From assembly GCA_024233285.1 (NCBI GenBank), contig JACKPU010000006.1, forward strand, positions 1-64,000: DNA of 64,000 nt. The letters are read 5' to 3'. Made by a program: the position numbers and the translations under genes. The notes beneath the pieces were generated by a model. The model ran no database searches. It was not told where the DNA came from and saw nothing but the letters and a program-made list of their open reading frames with translations. Below are positions 42,879 to 51,548 of this stretch, in pieces. Within the stretch, counting starts at the first letter, position 1. Each line of letters begins with the position of its first letter. The stretch is from Opitutaceae bacterium (GTDB taxonomy: Bacteria > Verrucomicrobiota > Verrucomicrobiia > Opitutales > Opitutaceae).

Positions 42879-44870
42879 ATGACCCTACCGACTGACATCC
42901 TCGCCAAAGCAGCCAACCAAGCTCGCGGTCTCGCCATTGATGCCGTGCATAAATGCGCCTCCGGTCATCTCGGCCTGCCCCTCGGCTCAGCCGAGGTCGG
43001 CGCGGCACTCTTTGGCAGCGCACTCGTGCATTGCCCGGATCAACCCCGTTGGCGCAACCGCGACCGTTTCGTGCTGTCCGCCGGGCACGGCTCGATGTTT
43101 CTTTACAGCTGGCTGCATCTCAGCGGCTACGAAATTTCGCTGGATGACCTGAAGGCTTTCCGTCAGCTGCATTCGATTACGCCCGGGCACCCGGAATTTC
43201 GTGAAACGCCCGGCGTGGAATGCACGACCGGTCCGCTGGGCCAAGGCATCGCCAATGCCGTCGGCATGGCTGTCGCCGGCAAGATGGCCGCGGCGCGCTT
43301 TAACACCGCCGAGCATACGCTGTTTGATTACCGTGTCGTCTGTCTCGCGGGTGACGGTTGCATGCAGGAAGGCGTGGCGCTGGAGGCGATGGAATTCGCC
43401 GGACACCAGCAACTCGACAATCTGATCCTCATTTACGACGCCAACGACGTCACCCTCGACGCAATGGCCGAGAAAACCCAGAGCCTCAACATCACCGCGC
43501 GATTCAAGGCCATCGGGTGGGACGTGCAGACAATTGACGGTCATGATATCAACGCCGTCATCAAGGCCTTCAAAAAGGCCCGTCGCGCCAAGAGCGGCAA
43601 ACCGCAGCTCATCGTTTCAAAGACACTTATCGGCAAAGGCATTCCGGAAGTCGCCGGCACCGCCAAGGGGCACGGCGAGGGTGGGGCGAAATTCTCCGAA
43701 GGTGCGCGCGCCGGTCTCGGTTTGCCCGCCGACCAGCACTTTTTCGTCAGCGACGACGTGCGCGACTATTTCGCGGCGCACAAGAAGCGCCTCGTCCGTG
43801 CAGCCAACAAGTGGCAGCGCACCTACAAGGCGTGGCGCGCCGCCAATCCGGAAAAGGCCGCCGAACTCGACACGTCCGCCAAGGCTCCGACGGCGGAGCA
43901 ACTTTTGGCGGCGATGCCGGTTTTCCCGGCTGACGCCAAACATGGTGGCACCCGCGCGGCTGGCCGTGATGTGCTCCAGCCGTTGGCGGCGGAAATGCCG
44001 CTGCTCATCGGCGGCAGCGCCGACCTTTACGGCTCGACGCTGAATTATATCGCGTCGGACAAGGATTTTGACGCGTCCAACCGCACGGGCCGTAACATCC
44101 GTTTTGGCATCCGTGAACACGCCATGGCCTCCATCGCGAACGGCATTGCGTATGATGGTTTGTTCCGCCCCAGTGTGGCGACATTCTTGGTGTTTGCGGA
44201 TTACTCCCGCCCCGCGATGCGCCTTGCCGCGCTGGCGAAGCTCCCGGTGGTTTACATCTACACCCACGATTCCATTGGGGTTGGTGAAGACGGTCCGACC
44301 CATCAACCGGTGGAGACGATCTCCGCGTTGCGCCTGATTCCAGGATTCGAAGTCATTCGCCCTGGCGATGCCGAGGAAGTGGCCGGCGCTTATGCCGCGG
44401 CGCTTGCCCGCACCGAGGGACCTACGTTGATCGCCCTCAGCCGTCAGGCGGTGCCCTTGCTCAACGAAATCCCTGCTGAAACGCGCCGCCAAGGCGTGCT
44501 GAAGGGTGGTTATGTGGCCGTGCGCGAAACCGCACCCTTGACCCATATTCTGTTGGCCACAGGCACCGAGTTGAATCTCGCAGTGGCCGCGGCCAAGGAG
44601 CTGGGCGCCGGTGTGCGCGTGGTTTCGATGCCTTCGATGGAGCGATTTAACCGCCAGCCGGTTGAGTATCGCGAGAGTGTGCTCCCGGCTGCTTGCACCC
44701 GACGTGTGGCGATTGAGGCCGGCGTTACGCCGCTCTGGCACCGTTATGTGGGCCCGCAAGGCAAAGTCATTGGCATCGACCGGTTTGGGCTCAGCGCGCC
44801 CGGCCCAGTCATTTTCAAGGAGCTCGGTATCACGACCGAAGCATTGGTCGCGGCCGGCCGGTCGCTTTGA
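42879..44870 (+). CDS. tkt: Transketolase
   Basis: 663 residues, full length. ThDP domain: HKCASGHLGLPLGSAEVGA, TTGPLGQGIANAVGMAVAG, and the ThDP/Mg motif AGDGCMQEGVALEAMEFAGH extending to YDANDVTLD. Pyrimidine domain: NIRFGIREHAMASIANGIAY and THDSIGVGEDGPTHQPVE; C-terminal transketolase domain ending GITTEALVAAGRSL. It moves two-carbon units in the pentose phosphate pathway. Single gene with its own upstream region after the rplS terminator. Confidence 0.97.
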   Translation: MTLPTDILAKAANQARGLAIDAVHKCASGHLGLPLGSAEVGAALFGSALVHCPDQPRWRNRDRFVLSAGHGSMFLYSWLHLSGYEISLDDLKAFRQLHSITPGHPEFRETPGVECTTGPLGQGIANAVGMAVAGKMAAARFNTAEHTLFDYRVVCLAGDGCMQEGVALEAMEFAGHQQLDNLILIYDANDVTLDAMAEKTQSLNITARFKAIGWDVQTIDGHDINAVIKAFKKARRAKSGKPQLIVSKTLIGKGIPEVAGTAKGHGEGGAKFSEGARAGLGLPADQHFFVSDDVRDYFAAHKKRLVRAANKWQRTYKAWRAANPEKAAELDTSAKAPTAEQLLAAMPVFPADAKHGGTRAAGRDVLQPLAAEMPLLIGGSADLYGSTLNYIASDKDFDASNRTGRNIRFGIREHAMASIANGIAYDGLFRPSVATFLVFADYSRPAMRLAALAKLPVVYIYTHDSIGVGEDGPTHQPVETISALRLIPGFEVIRPGDAEEVAGAYAAALARTEGPTLIALSRQAVPLLNEIPAETRRQGVLKGGYVAVRETAPLTHILLATGTELNLAVAAAKELGAGVRVVSMPSMERFNRQPVEYRESVLPAACTRRVAIEAGVTPLWHRYVGPQGKVIGIDRFGLSAPGPVIFKELGITTEALVAAGRSL

Positions 44871-44944
44871 GGTCGTAAGGTGTGGCGGAGTTGGGTTTTG
44901 GTCCACTCCGCTAGTCTATTGCCGCGCCGGCAACTGTTACATTT

Positions 44945-44964
44945 CTCAGGAAATTGCTCCTGAG
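44945..44964. promoter_or_regulatory. Inverted repeat upstream of the MarR gene
   Basis: CTCAGGA (44945-44951) and TCCTGAG (44958-44964), 6-bp spacer. Second dyad in the 156-bp tkt-marR gap, 25 bp upstream of the stronger one. Confidence 0.4.
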
Positions 44965-44988
44965 ACTTGCAATTACTATTAGCCTCCT

Positions 44989-45010
44989 AATTATCAGCCG
45001 CCTGATAATT
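44989..45010. promoter_or_regulatory. Putative MarR operator
   Basis: A perfect 9-bp inverted repeat AATTATCAG / CTGATAATT with a 4-bp spacer, 17 bp before the MarR start codon. Size and AT-rich ends fit the palindromes bound by MarR dimers, and it would overlap a -10 region. The dyad is seen; the binding is inferred. Confidence 0.6.
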
Positions 45011-45026
45011 TTGTTTCTGTGTCATC

Positions 45027-45596
45027 ATGCCGTTTTTGCTGCTCAAAGATCTGCCGCGTTATGAATGCCTGCTGGAGGCAGCAAAGGAATTTCCTGATTT
45101 GGATCCCTCAGCGTGTGAAGCCTACCTCAATCTGCTGCGCACCAGTGATGAGGTTTACGGCGTGGTCGAGCGTTTGCTGACCGAAAACCACGTCTCTTCT
45201 GGTCGTTTTGGTGTTCTCATGCTGCTTTGGCGGGCAAGCTGCGTTCCGGCACCGGATGCCGAGCATCGTTGTGCAGTCAACGGTCGGCGCACGCCCGCCG
45301 AGCTGGCTGACGCCGCCGGAGTGACGCGAGCGACCATGACGGGATTGATCGACACGCTAGAGCGCGATGGGCTGGTGCGGCGTGAGCCGAACCCTGACGA
45401 CCGGCGCATGATGTCGGTCGATCTCACGCCGGCGGGTGACGCGTTTATCCGACAGATTCTGCCCCGACATTTCCAGTTGATGGCCGCCCTCATGCAGCCG
45501 TTATCCATAGAAGAGCGCAAAACGCTCGTTGGTTTGCTCAACAAGGTGCTACGTCATGCGCCGAACTGCGGCAAGCCGGTCGCTGCGAACGAATAA
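45027..45596 (+). CDS. MarR-family transcriptional regulator of the adjacent efflux operon
   Basis: 189 residues. The winged helix has RRTPAELADAAGVTRATMTG (recognition helix) and LERDGLVRREPNPDDRRMMS (wing with the DxR motif). N-terminal helices make the dimer. It is the first gene of a same-strand series with the membrane-fusion protein, RND pump and TolC-like genes, starting 22 bp before the first of them. The perfect dyad just upstream suggests that it represses itself and the pump genes. Confidence 0.92.
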   Translation: MPFLLLKDLPRYECLLEAAKEFPDLDPSACEAYLNLLRTSDEVYGVVERLLTENHVSSGRFGVLMLLWRASCVPAPDAEHRCAVNGRRTPAELADAAGVTRATMTGLIDTLERDGLVRREPNPDDRRMMSVDLTPAGDAFIRQILPRHFQLMAALMQPLSIEERKTLVGLLNKVLRHAPNCGKPVAANE

Positions 45597-45618
45597 TTAT
45601 TTTTTAATCCGACCTCCC

Positions 45619-46740
45619 ATGCTCAAAAAACTGCTCCTCTCCGTCGGCGGCTTCACGCTGATCGTTCTCGTGCTTGGCGCGACCAAAGCATCGCAAGTCA
45701 AGACGGCGATGGCCGTCTCGCACGCACAACCTCCTACTTCCGTGACCACCAAGAAGGCGCAACTTATGGGATGGCGGCCGACCGCCAGTGCCATTGGCAC
45801 CCTGAGCCCGATCAAAGGTATCACCGTAAGCGCCGATGCCGACGGTGTCTTGGTGGCTTTCCCGCAGGATAATGGTGCCTTTGTGCAGGAGGGCGACATC
45901 ATCGCCCGCCTCGATACTTCGGTGGAAGAGGCGCAACTGGCCGCCGCCCAAGCCCGTCGCGATCTTGCCACGTTGCAGCGTGACCGCGCGACCGATCTCT
46001 TGTCCAAGAACACCATCAGTCAGTCCGACGCCGACACCGCTACCGCCCAGCTCCTGCAAGCCGAGGCGGAGGTCGCCGCCCTCCAAGCTCAGATTGCCAA
46101 GAAAACGGTGCGGGCGCCCTTCAGTGGTCGTCTTGGTATCCGTCATGTTAATCTCGGCCAGTTCATCGGGCGCGGTGCGCCGCTGGTTTCCTTGCAAAAG
46201 CTAGACGAACTCTTTGTCGATTTCAGCGTCCCGCAGCGAGTCCTCCCGCGCTTGGAACCGGGGCGTGAGGTCACCGTTTTGGTCGACGCTTTTCCCGGGC
46301 GCGAATTCACCGCGGAAGTCACCGCGATCAATGTCGTGGTGGATGACCAGACTCGTAACATTGCAGTGCAGGCGACCTTGGAAAATCCGCAGGACGAACT
46401 GCGCCCCGGCATGTTTGTGCAGATCAAGGCGGCGCTGGGTGAGGAGGAAGAGATCGTCGCGATTCCAGCAACTTCCGTGCATTACGCGTCCTACGGCAAT
46501 TCCGTCTTCATCGTGGAGAATATGAAAGACGCTGAAGGCAAGGAATACCTCGGTGTGCGGCAGTCGTTTGTCACCTTGGGTGCGACGCGGGGCGATTACG
46601 TGGGCGTCACCTCCGGCGTTAAAGCCGGCGAAGTGGTGGTCACTTCCGGTGTTTTCAAACTGCGCAACGCACAGGCGGTGCAGATCAACAACGACATTGA
46701 GCTGCCCAGCTCTCCGACGCCGGAACCGGCCAACACCTGA
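45619..46740 (+). CDS. RND efflux periplasmic adaptor (membrane-fusion) protein
   Basis: Start set at the ATG at 45619 (MLKKLLLSVGGFTLIVLVL). 373 residues with a single N-terminal membrane anchor and no lipobox. The order is beta-barrel/lipoyl half-motif ISADADGVLVAFPQDNG-type sequence, a helical hairpin (about residues 100-155), second lipoyl half KKTVRAPFSGRLGIRHVNLG, beta-barrel domain and membrane-proximal domain (VTSGVKAGEVVVTSGVFKLR). It links the RND pump to the outer-membrane channel. The short hairpin fits the MexA/AcrA group. Confidence 0.93.
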   Translation: MLKKLLLSVGGFTLIVLVLGATKASQVKTAMAVSHAQPPTSVTTKKAQLMGWRPTASAIGTLSPIKGITVSADADGVLVAFPQDNGAFVQEGDIIARLDTSVEEAQLAAAQARRDLATLQRDRATDLLSKNTISQSDADTATAQLLQAEAEVAALQAQIAKKTVRAPFSGRLGIRHVNLGQFIGRGAPLVSLQKLDELFVDFSVPQRVLPRLEPGREVTVLVDAFPGREFTAEVTAINVVVDDQTRNIAVQATLENPQDELRPGMFVQIKAALGEEEEIVAIPATSVHYASYGNSVFIVENMKDAEGKEYLGVRQSFVTLGATRGDYVGVTSGVKAGEVVVTSGVFKLRNAQAVQINNDIELPSSPTPEPANT

Positions 46741-46776
46741 ATCGAACAGTAATTTTCCCGCCAAACCTACCTTACT

Positions 46777-49700
46777 ATGGCTAACAAGCGGTTTACCGAT
46801 CTTTTTGTCCGCAAGCCGGTCGTGTCGGTGGTCTTGAGCATCGTTATTTTGGTGCTCGGTCTGCTCAGCTACTTCCAGCTAAACACGCGGCAATATCCCC
46901 GCAGTGACAGCGCGGTGGTCAACGTCACCACGGTTTACTTCGGCGCGAGCGCCGACACCGTGCGCGGTTACATCACAACCCAGCTCGAACGGGTTATCGC
47001 CAGCGCCGACGGCATTGACTACATCGAATCAAGCAGCAGCGCCGGGGTTAGTCAGATCAAGGTATACCTGCGATTGAACTACGACACTAACGCCGCCTTG
47101 GCGCAGATCAGTGCCAAGATCGACCAAGTGTCCAACCAGCTGCCACCCGAGGCCGAAACGCCGACGATCGAGGTTGAGACGGCGGACAATCAATTCGCCT
47201 CAATGTATCTGAGCTTTTACTCCGATACGCTCAGCCAGAATCAAATCACCGATTACCTTAACCGGATGGTGCAACCGCGTCTGTCCGCGGTGCCCGGAGT
47301 GCAAAAAGCCGAAGTGCTCGGCGGTCGCGTTTTTGCGATGCGCGTCTGGCTTAAGCCCGACGAGCTGGCGGCGCATGGGCTCAGTCCAGCTGAGGTGCGG
47401 AACGCCCTCGCGAGCAACAATGCCTTGGCGGCAGTGGGTTCGACCAAGGGCACCATGTTGAGTGTCAGTTTGGTGGCAAACACCGATCTCAAGAGCGTCG
47501 AGGAATTCAAGCGCATGGTTGTGGCCAACCGCGACGGCACTTTGATTCGCCTGCAAGACGTCGCTGAGGTGGTGCTCGGGGCGGAGAGTTACGATGAGGA
47601 AGTCCGCTTCGGCGGTCAGACAGCGACTTTCATGGGTCTCTGGGTGCTGCCGACGGAAAGCACGATCGAAGTCATCAAGCGTGTGCGCGATATCCTGCCC
47701 GACATTGAGCGCGACCTGCCGGTGGGGCTTCAAATGAGCATCGGTTACGATTCCACCAAATACATTGAGGACGCGCTCAGCGAGATCGTCACGACTCTCA
47801 GTGAAACCCTGTTGATCGTCGCGGTCGTCATCTTCCTGTTTTTGGGCTCATTCCGTTCAGTGCTGATTCCCATTGTGGCGATGCCGCTGTCGCTGATTGG
47901 TGCGCTCTTCATGATGTTCATCCTGGGCTTCACCCTCAATCTGCTGACGTTGCTCGCGATCGTGCTGGCGGTCGGTATCGTGGTGGACGATGCGATTGTG
48001 GTGGTCGAGAACATCGAGCGGCACATTCGCGAGGGCCGCTCCAAAATTGATGCGGCCATCTTGGGAGCGCGCGAGCTCGTCAGTCCGGTGATCTCGATGA
48101 CGATCACATTGGCCGCGGTTTACGCGCCGATCGGTTTTCAAGGTGGTTTGACCGGCGCCTTGTTCCGTGAGTTTGCCTTTACGCTCGCTGGTGCCGTTGT
48201 CGTCTCGGGTTTTGTAGCCCTGACGCTCTCGCCGATGATGAGTGCGTATTTGCTCAAGGATGCCGCGGATGAAGAGAAGGGGTTCACTGGCTGGACCAAT
48301 CACATGTTTGACAAGCTGCGTGCCCGCTACGATCGGTTGATCGGCGGCATCATCACCGTGCGCGAAGAACGCCGGATCTCGTGGTGGCTGCTGCCGATCG
48401 CCCTGGTGCTTTGGATTCCATTCTGGGGCATGGCGGTGCTGATTGCCTCGCTGATTTTCGGCAAGGCTGTCTTCAGTGGCGCAGTGATGGGTGGCATCGC
48501 CATGGCGATGGTCGCGATTTTCTTGATCGGTGCGCTCTTTACGGTGGGCTATGAACTGCTGTTGGGGCGCCGTTTCCCGGTGCTGCCCTATGTGCTTTCG
48601 GGTGCGACCATGTTGGTCCTGCTGCTGCTGCCGTTCACCAACCCGATGTTCATCCAAGAGGAACTCGCGCCGAAGGAGGACCAAGGCATTGTGTTCAGTA
48701 TACTGCTGCCGTCACCGACCGCGACCATCGATCAAAACATCATCTACGCCGAAGAGATTCAGCGCATTTTCGAATCGGTGCCGGAGTATGATTACTCCTT
48801 TCAGATCACCGGCGCCAGCTTCGGCTTTGCCGGTGTTATTCTGAAACCGTGGTCGGAGCGCGAGCGCACCGCGACGGAAATCGAACAATCCCTGCAAGGC
48901 CCGGCTGCCGCCGTGCCGGGCATCAATTTGATCGTCACCACGCCGGACCCGCTGCCATCGGGCGGCTCATTGCCGATTGAGTTCGTGATTCGATCGACCG
49001 CGGACCACTCGGAGATGGAAGAGTTCGCCAATTCGCTGGTGCTTTATGCCAACACCGAGGCCAACGCCGGTGGCGGTATGCCCACGTTCTTCTTTGCGGA
49101 CAGCGACCTCAAATACGACCTCCCGCAGGTTGAGATCGAAATCGACAAGGATAAAGTCGCGGCAATGGGGCTCAGCCTCACTGACGTGGCGCGCGACCTT
49201 GGTTCGATGCTGGGCGGCGGTTACGTCAACCGTTTCATCAATGACGGACGCAGCTACCGCGTCATTCCGCAGGTTGAGCGAGGTGAGCGTCTTAATGCCG
49301 CGCAGCTGCTCGATTACCACATCCGCGGGCCCCAAGGCAGACTCATTCCGTTGTCCACTGTGGCGACGCTTAAAGAGACCGTGCAGCCGCGCACCCTGAA
49401 TCGCTTCCAACAGCTGAACTCGGTCAAGATTTCCGGAGTGGGACCCGATGTTGATGCTGCGCTGAAGAAGCTCGAGGCGAAGGCCCGGGAAATTTTGCCG
49501 GCCGGTTACTCGATTGATTATGCCGGTGGCTCGCGCCAGTTGCGCAACGAAGGCAATGCGCTCTGGCAGGCGTTTGCGCTGGCGGCCATCTTGATTTTTC
49601 TGGTGCTGGCCGCGCAGTTTAACAGCTTCCGCGATCCATTTATCATCATGCTGGGTTCGGTGCCGCTGGCCATCGTGGGTGCCATGCTGCCGATCTTCCT

Positions 49701-50091
49701 CGGCGCCACCTCGCTTAACATTTATTCGCAAATCGGTCTGATCACCTTGGTCGGCCTGGTTTCCAAGAACGGTATCCTGATCGTGGAATTCGCGAACTCT
49801 CTGCAGGAGCAGGGCCGCTCCAAGCTTGAGGCCATCAGGCAGGCGTCGGCGACGCGTCTGCGCCCCGTGCTGATGACTTCGGCGGCCACGGTATTCGGTC
49901 ACATCATGCTGATCTTCGTGACCGGTCCCGGTGCCCAAGCCCGCAACAGCATCGGTTTCGTGCTCGTCATTGGCATGGCGATCGGCTCGTTCTTCACCTT
50001 GTTTGTCGTGCCGGCCTTTTATGTGCTGCTGGCCCGGGATCATTCCCGCGACCGCCGCGTGGAACCCTCGGCTGAATTGGTTGCCGGATAA
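46777..50091 (+). CDS. RND multidrug efflux transporter (HAE1 family) with extra central membrane segments
   Basis: 1104 residues; AcrB-type pumps have about 1030-1050. Proton-relay Asp pair in VGIVVDDAIVVVENIERH near residue 403-408 and relay Lys in LVGLVSKNGILIVEFANS near residue 994. Porter and docking domains flank two sets of membrane helices. Between TM6 and TM7 (about residues 530-615) there are three or four hydrophobic stretches (WWLLPIALVLWIPFWGMAVL, VMGGIAMAMVAIFLIGALF, LSGATMLVLLLLPF) where normal pumps have one, so the membrane topology differs or a hydrophobic insertion is present. It should export drugs or envelope compounds using proton influx. Confidence 0.95.
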   Translation: MANKRFTDLFVRKPVVSVVLSIVILVLGLLSYFQLNTRQYPRSDSAVVNVTTVYFGASADTVRGYITTQLERVIASADGIDYIESSSSAGVSQIKVYLRLNYDTNAALAQISAKIDQVSNQLPPEAETPTIEVETADNQFASMYLSFYSDTLSQNQITDYLNRMVQPRLSAVPGVQKAEVLGGRVFAMRVWLKPDELAAHGLSPAEVRNALASNNALAAVGSTKGTMLSVSLVANTDLKSVEEFKRMVVANRDGTLIRLQDVAEVVLGAESYDEEVRFGGQTATFMGLWVLPTESTIEVIKRVRDILPDIERDLPVGLQMSIGYDSTKYIEDALSEIVTTLSETLLIVAVVIFLFLGSFRSVLIPIVAMPLSLIGALFMMFILGFTLNLLTLLAIVLAVGIVVDDAIVVVENIERHIREGRSKIDAAILGARELVSPVISMTITLAAVYAPIGFQGGLTGALFREFAFTLAGAVVVSGFVALTLSPMMSAYLLKDAADEEKGFTGWTNHMFDKLRARYDRLIGGIITVREERRISWWLLPIALVLWIPFWGMAVLIASLIFGKAVFSGAVMGGIAMAMVAIFLIGALFTVGYELLLGRRFPVLPYVLSGATMLVLLLLPFTNPMFIQEELAPKEDQGIVFSILLPSPTATIDQNIIYAEEIQRIFESVPEYDYSFQITGASFGFAGVILKPWSERERTATEIEQSLQGPAAAVPGINLIVTTPDPLPSGGSLPIEFVIRSTADHSEMEEFANSLVLYANTEANAGGGMPTFFFADSDLKYDLPQVEIEIDKDKVAAMGLSLTDVARDLGSMLGGGYVNRFINDGRSYRVIPQVERGERLNAAQLLDYHIRGPQGRLIPLSTVATLKETVQPRTLNRFQQLNSVKISGVGPDVDAALKKLEAKAREILPAGYSIDYAGGSRQLRNEGNALWQAFALAAILIFLVLAAQFNSFRDPFIIMLGSVPLAIVGAMLPIFLGATSLNIYSQIGLITLVGLVSKNGILIVEFANSLQEQGRSKLEAIRQASATRLRPVLMTSAATVFGHIMLIFVTGPGAQARNSIGFVLVIGMAIGSFFTLFVVPAFYVLLARDHSRDRRVEPSAELVAG

Positions 50092-50109
50092 CTTTAATCG
50101 TAACGTATC

Positions 50110-51474
50110 ATGACTAAGAACCGCTCTCTTGCCTTCATCGGCTTGCTTCTCGGCCTCGTCTCGCTGGCGCCGGCGCAGACCGCGCCGTTTCAACGCGACG
50201 GGCAGCCCGACCCCAATTACGAGGTGCCTGACGAGCTGAGCCTGCATTACTCGCTCCTCTTCGCCTTGGACAACAACTATGCGATTCGCCAAGCCCGTGA
50301 ACGCATCCGTGAGCAGGAAGGCGTGATCGTTGAAATCCGTTCCAGCCAGATTCCGAACGTCGGTGTATCTGGCGGCGTCTCGGGCAATGATGAGGAGGTC
50401 TCATCGTCACTCCCGGCGCAGGATCGCAACTGGAATGTGACCGTCCAAGCCACGCAGGTGCTTTATGCCGGTGGTGGCGTGCGCGCGGCCACCCGCAGCG
50501 CCGCGCTCGCCAAGCAGGCGGCCGAGCTCGAATTGCAGGGCGTCATCAACGAGCAACTCCTCGCCGTCCGCACGCGATTTTACAGCGTGTTGCTCGCGCA
50601 GGAGCTCGTGACGGTGCAGGACGAGAACATCAAGCTCCTCGAGGGTCAGCTCAAGGATGCACAAAATCGTTTTGAGGCCGGTTCGATTTCGAATTTCGAA
50701 GTGCTGCGCGCCCGCGTCGCCTTGGCCAATGGCCAGCCCGACCTGATCACGGCGCGCAACAACTACCGCCTCGCGATCGAAGAGTTGCGCCAAGTGCTCG
50801 GCTTTACCAACGCCTCCGCCGATCAGGCGACGCGGCTGCCGACGTTTGTCGGCGAGCTCAAGGTCGAGGGCTATGATGCCATCGATCTGCGCGCTGCGAT
50901 CACCGCGGCGCGTGCGAACCGTCCCGAACTGCAACGTCTCGCCAAGCTGGAGGCAGCGGGCGAGGAGCAGGTTGTGGCCAATCGCTCCGGCGCCTTGCCC
51001 CAGGTGTCCGCCTTCGGTCGCTATGACTGGGTGCGCGGCGGCCCGGGCACCGGCTGGTCTGATCGCCGCGACGGCTGGACGGCGGGTGTCCAGGCGCAGT
51101 GGAACATTTTTGATGGTCGGGCGACCGCCGGTCGCGTGGTGCAGGCCAAGTCGCGTTTGATGCAAACCAAACTCGCGTTGGAAGAGAGCCAGCTGGCCAT
51201 CGATGTCGAGGTGCGACGCGCCCACTCTTCGTTGACCGAGGCCTGGGAGTTGGTCGAAGCTTCCGGCAAGGTGGTGGAACAGGCTGACGAGGCCTTGCGT
51301 CTGGCCAAGGTTCGTTACAGCGCCGGAACGGCCACGCAGCTTGACGTGTTGACCAGTCAGGTCGAACTCACCCGCGCCAAACTCAATCAATTGCAGGCCT
51401 TTTATCGTTACAACGTGGCCTTGGCTTCACTGCGCAAAGCGATGGGACAGACCGATGCGTATATCGCCGGCTGA
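50110..51474 (+). CDS. TolC-like outer-membrane efflux protein
   Basis: 454 residues with a signal peptide (MTKNRSLAFIGLLLGLVSLAPAQ). Two OEP repeats give the usual pseudo-twofold structure: long helices with Ala/Glu heptads (RQARERIREQEGVIVEIR, QLKDAQNRFEAGSISNFEVL) and a matching second half (DEALRLAKVRYSAGTATQLD). It is the outer-membrane channel of the tripartite pump, 18 bp after the RND gene. Its Cys-free N-terminus shows that it is not a lipoprotein channel. Confidence 0.93.
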   Translation: MTKNRSLAFIGLLLGLVSLAPAQTAPFQRDGQPDPNYEVPDELSLHYSLLFALDNNYAIRQARERIREQEGVIVEIRSSQIPNVGVSGGVSGNDEEVSSSLPAQDRNWNVTVQATQVLYAGGGVRAATRSAALAKQAAELELQGVINEQLLAVRTRFYSVLLAQELVTVQDENIKLLEGQLKDAQNRFEAGSISNFEVLRARVALANGQPDLITARNNYRLAIEELRQVLGFTNASADQATRLPTFVGELKVEGYDAIDLRAAITAARANRPELQRLAKLEAAGEEQVVANRSGALPQVSAFGRYDWVRGGPGTGWSDRRDGWTAGVQAQWNIFDGRATAGRVVQAKSRLMQTKLALEESQLAIDVEVRRAHSSLTEAWELVEASGKVVEQADEALRLAKVRYSAGTATQLDVLTSQVELTRAKLNQLQAFYRYNVALASLRKAMGQTDAYIAG

Positions 51475-51502
51475 TCCGGCGGCGATGACACAATAATTCA
51501 TT

Positions 51503-51537
51503 AGGACATCGCAACTCGCCGCGATTTGCGGTGTCCT
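51503..51537 (+). promoter_or_regulatory. Hairpin between the efflux operon and the AsmA-like gene
   Basis: AGGACATCGCAA / TTGCGGTGTCCT, 12 bp with one G-U pair and an 11-nt loop, followed only by T. It ends 11 bp before the AsmA-like ATG, so it may reduce read-through or affect translation. No long T tract. Confidence 0.45.
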
Positions 51538-51548
51538 TGCCGGCAACC

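Noticed and set aside
43617..44906. A 429-residue minus-strand open frame
   Set aside because: Antisense to transketolase, which is full length with all motifs.
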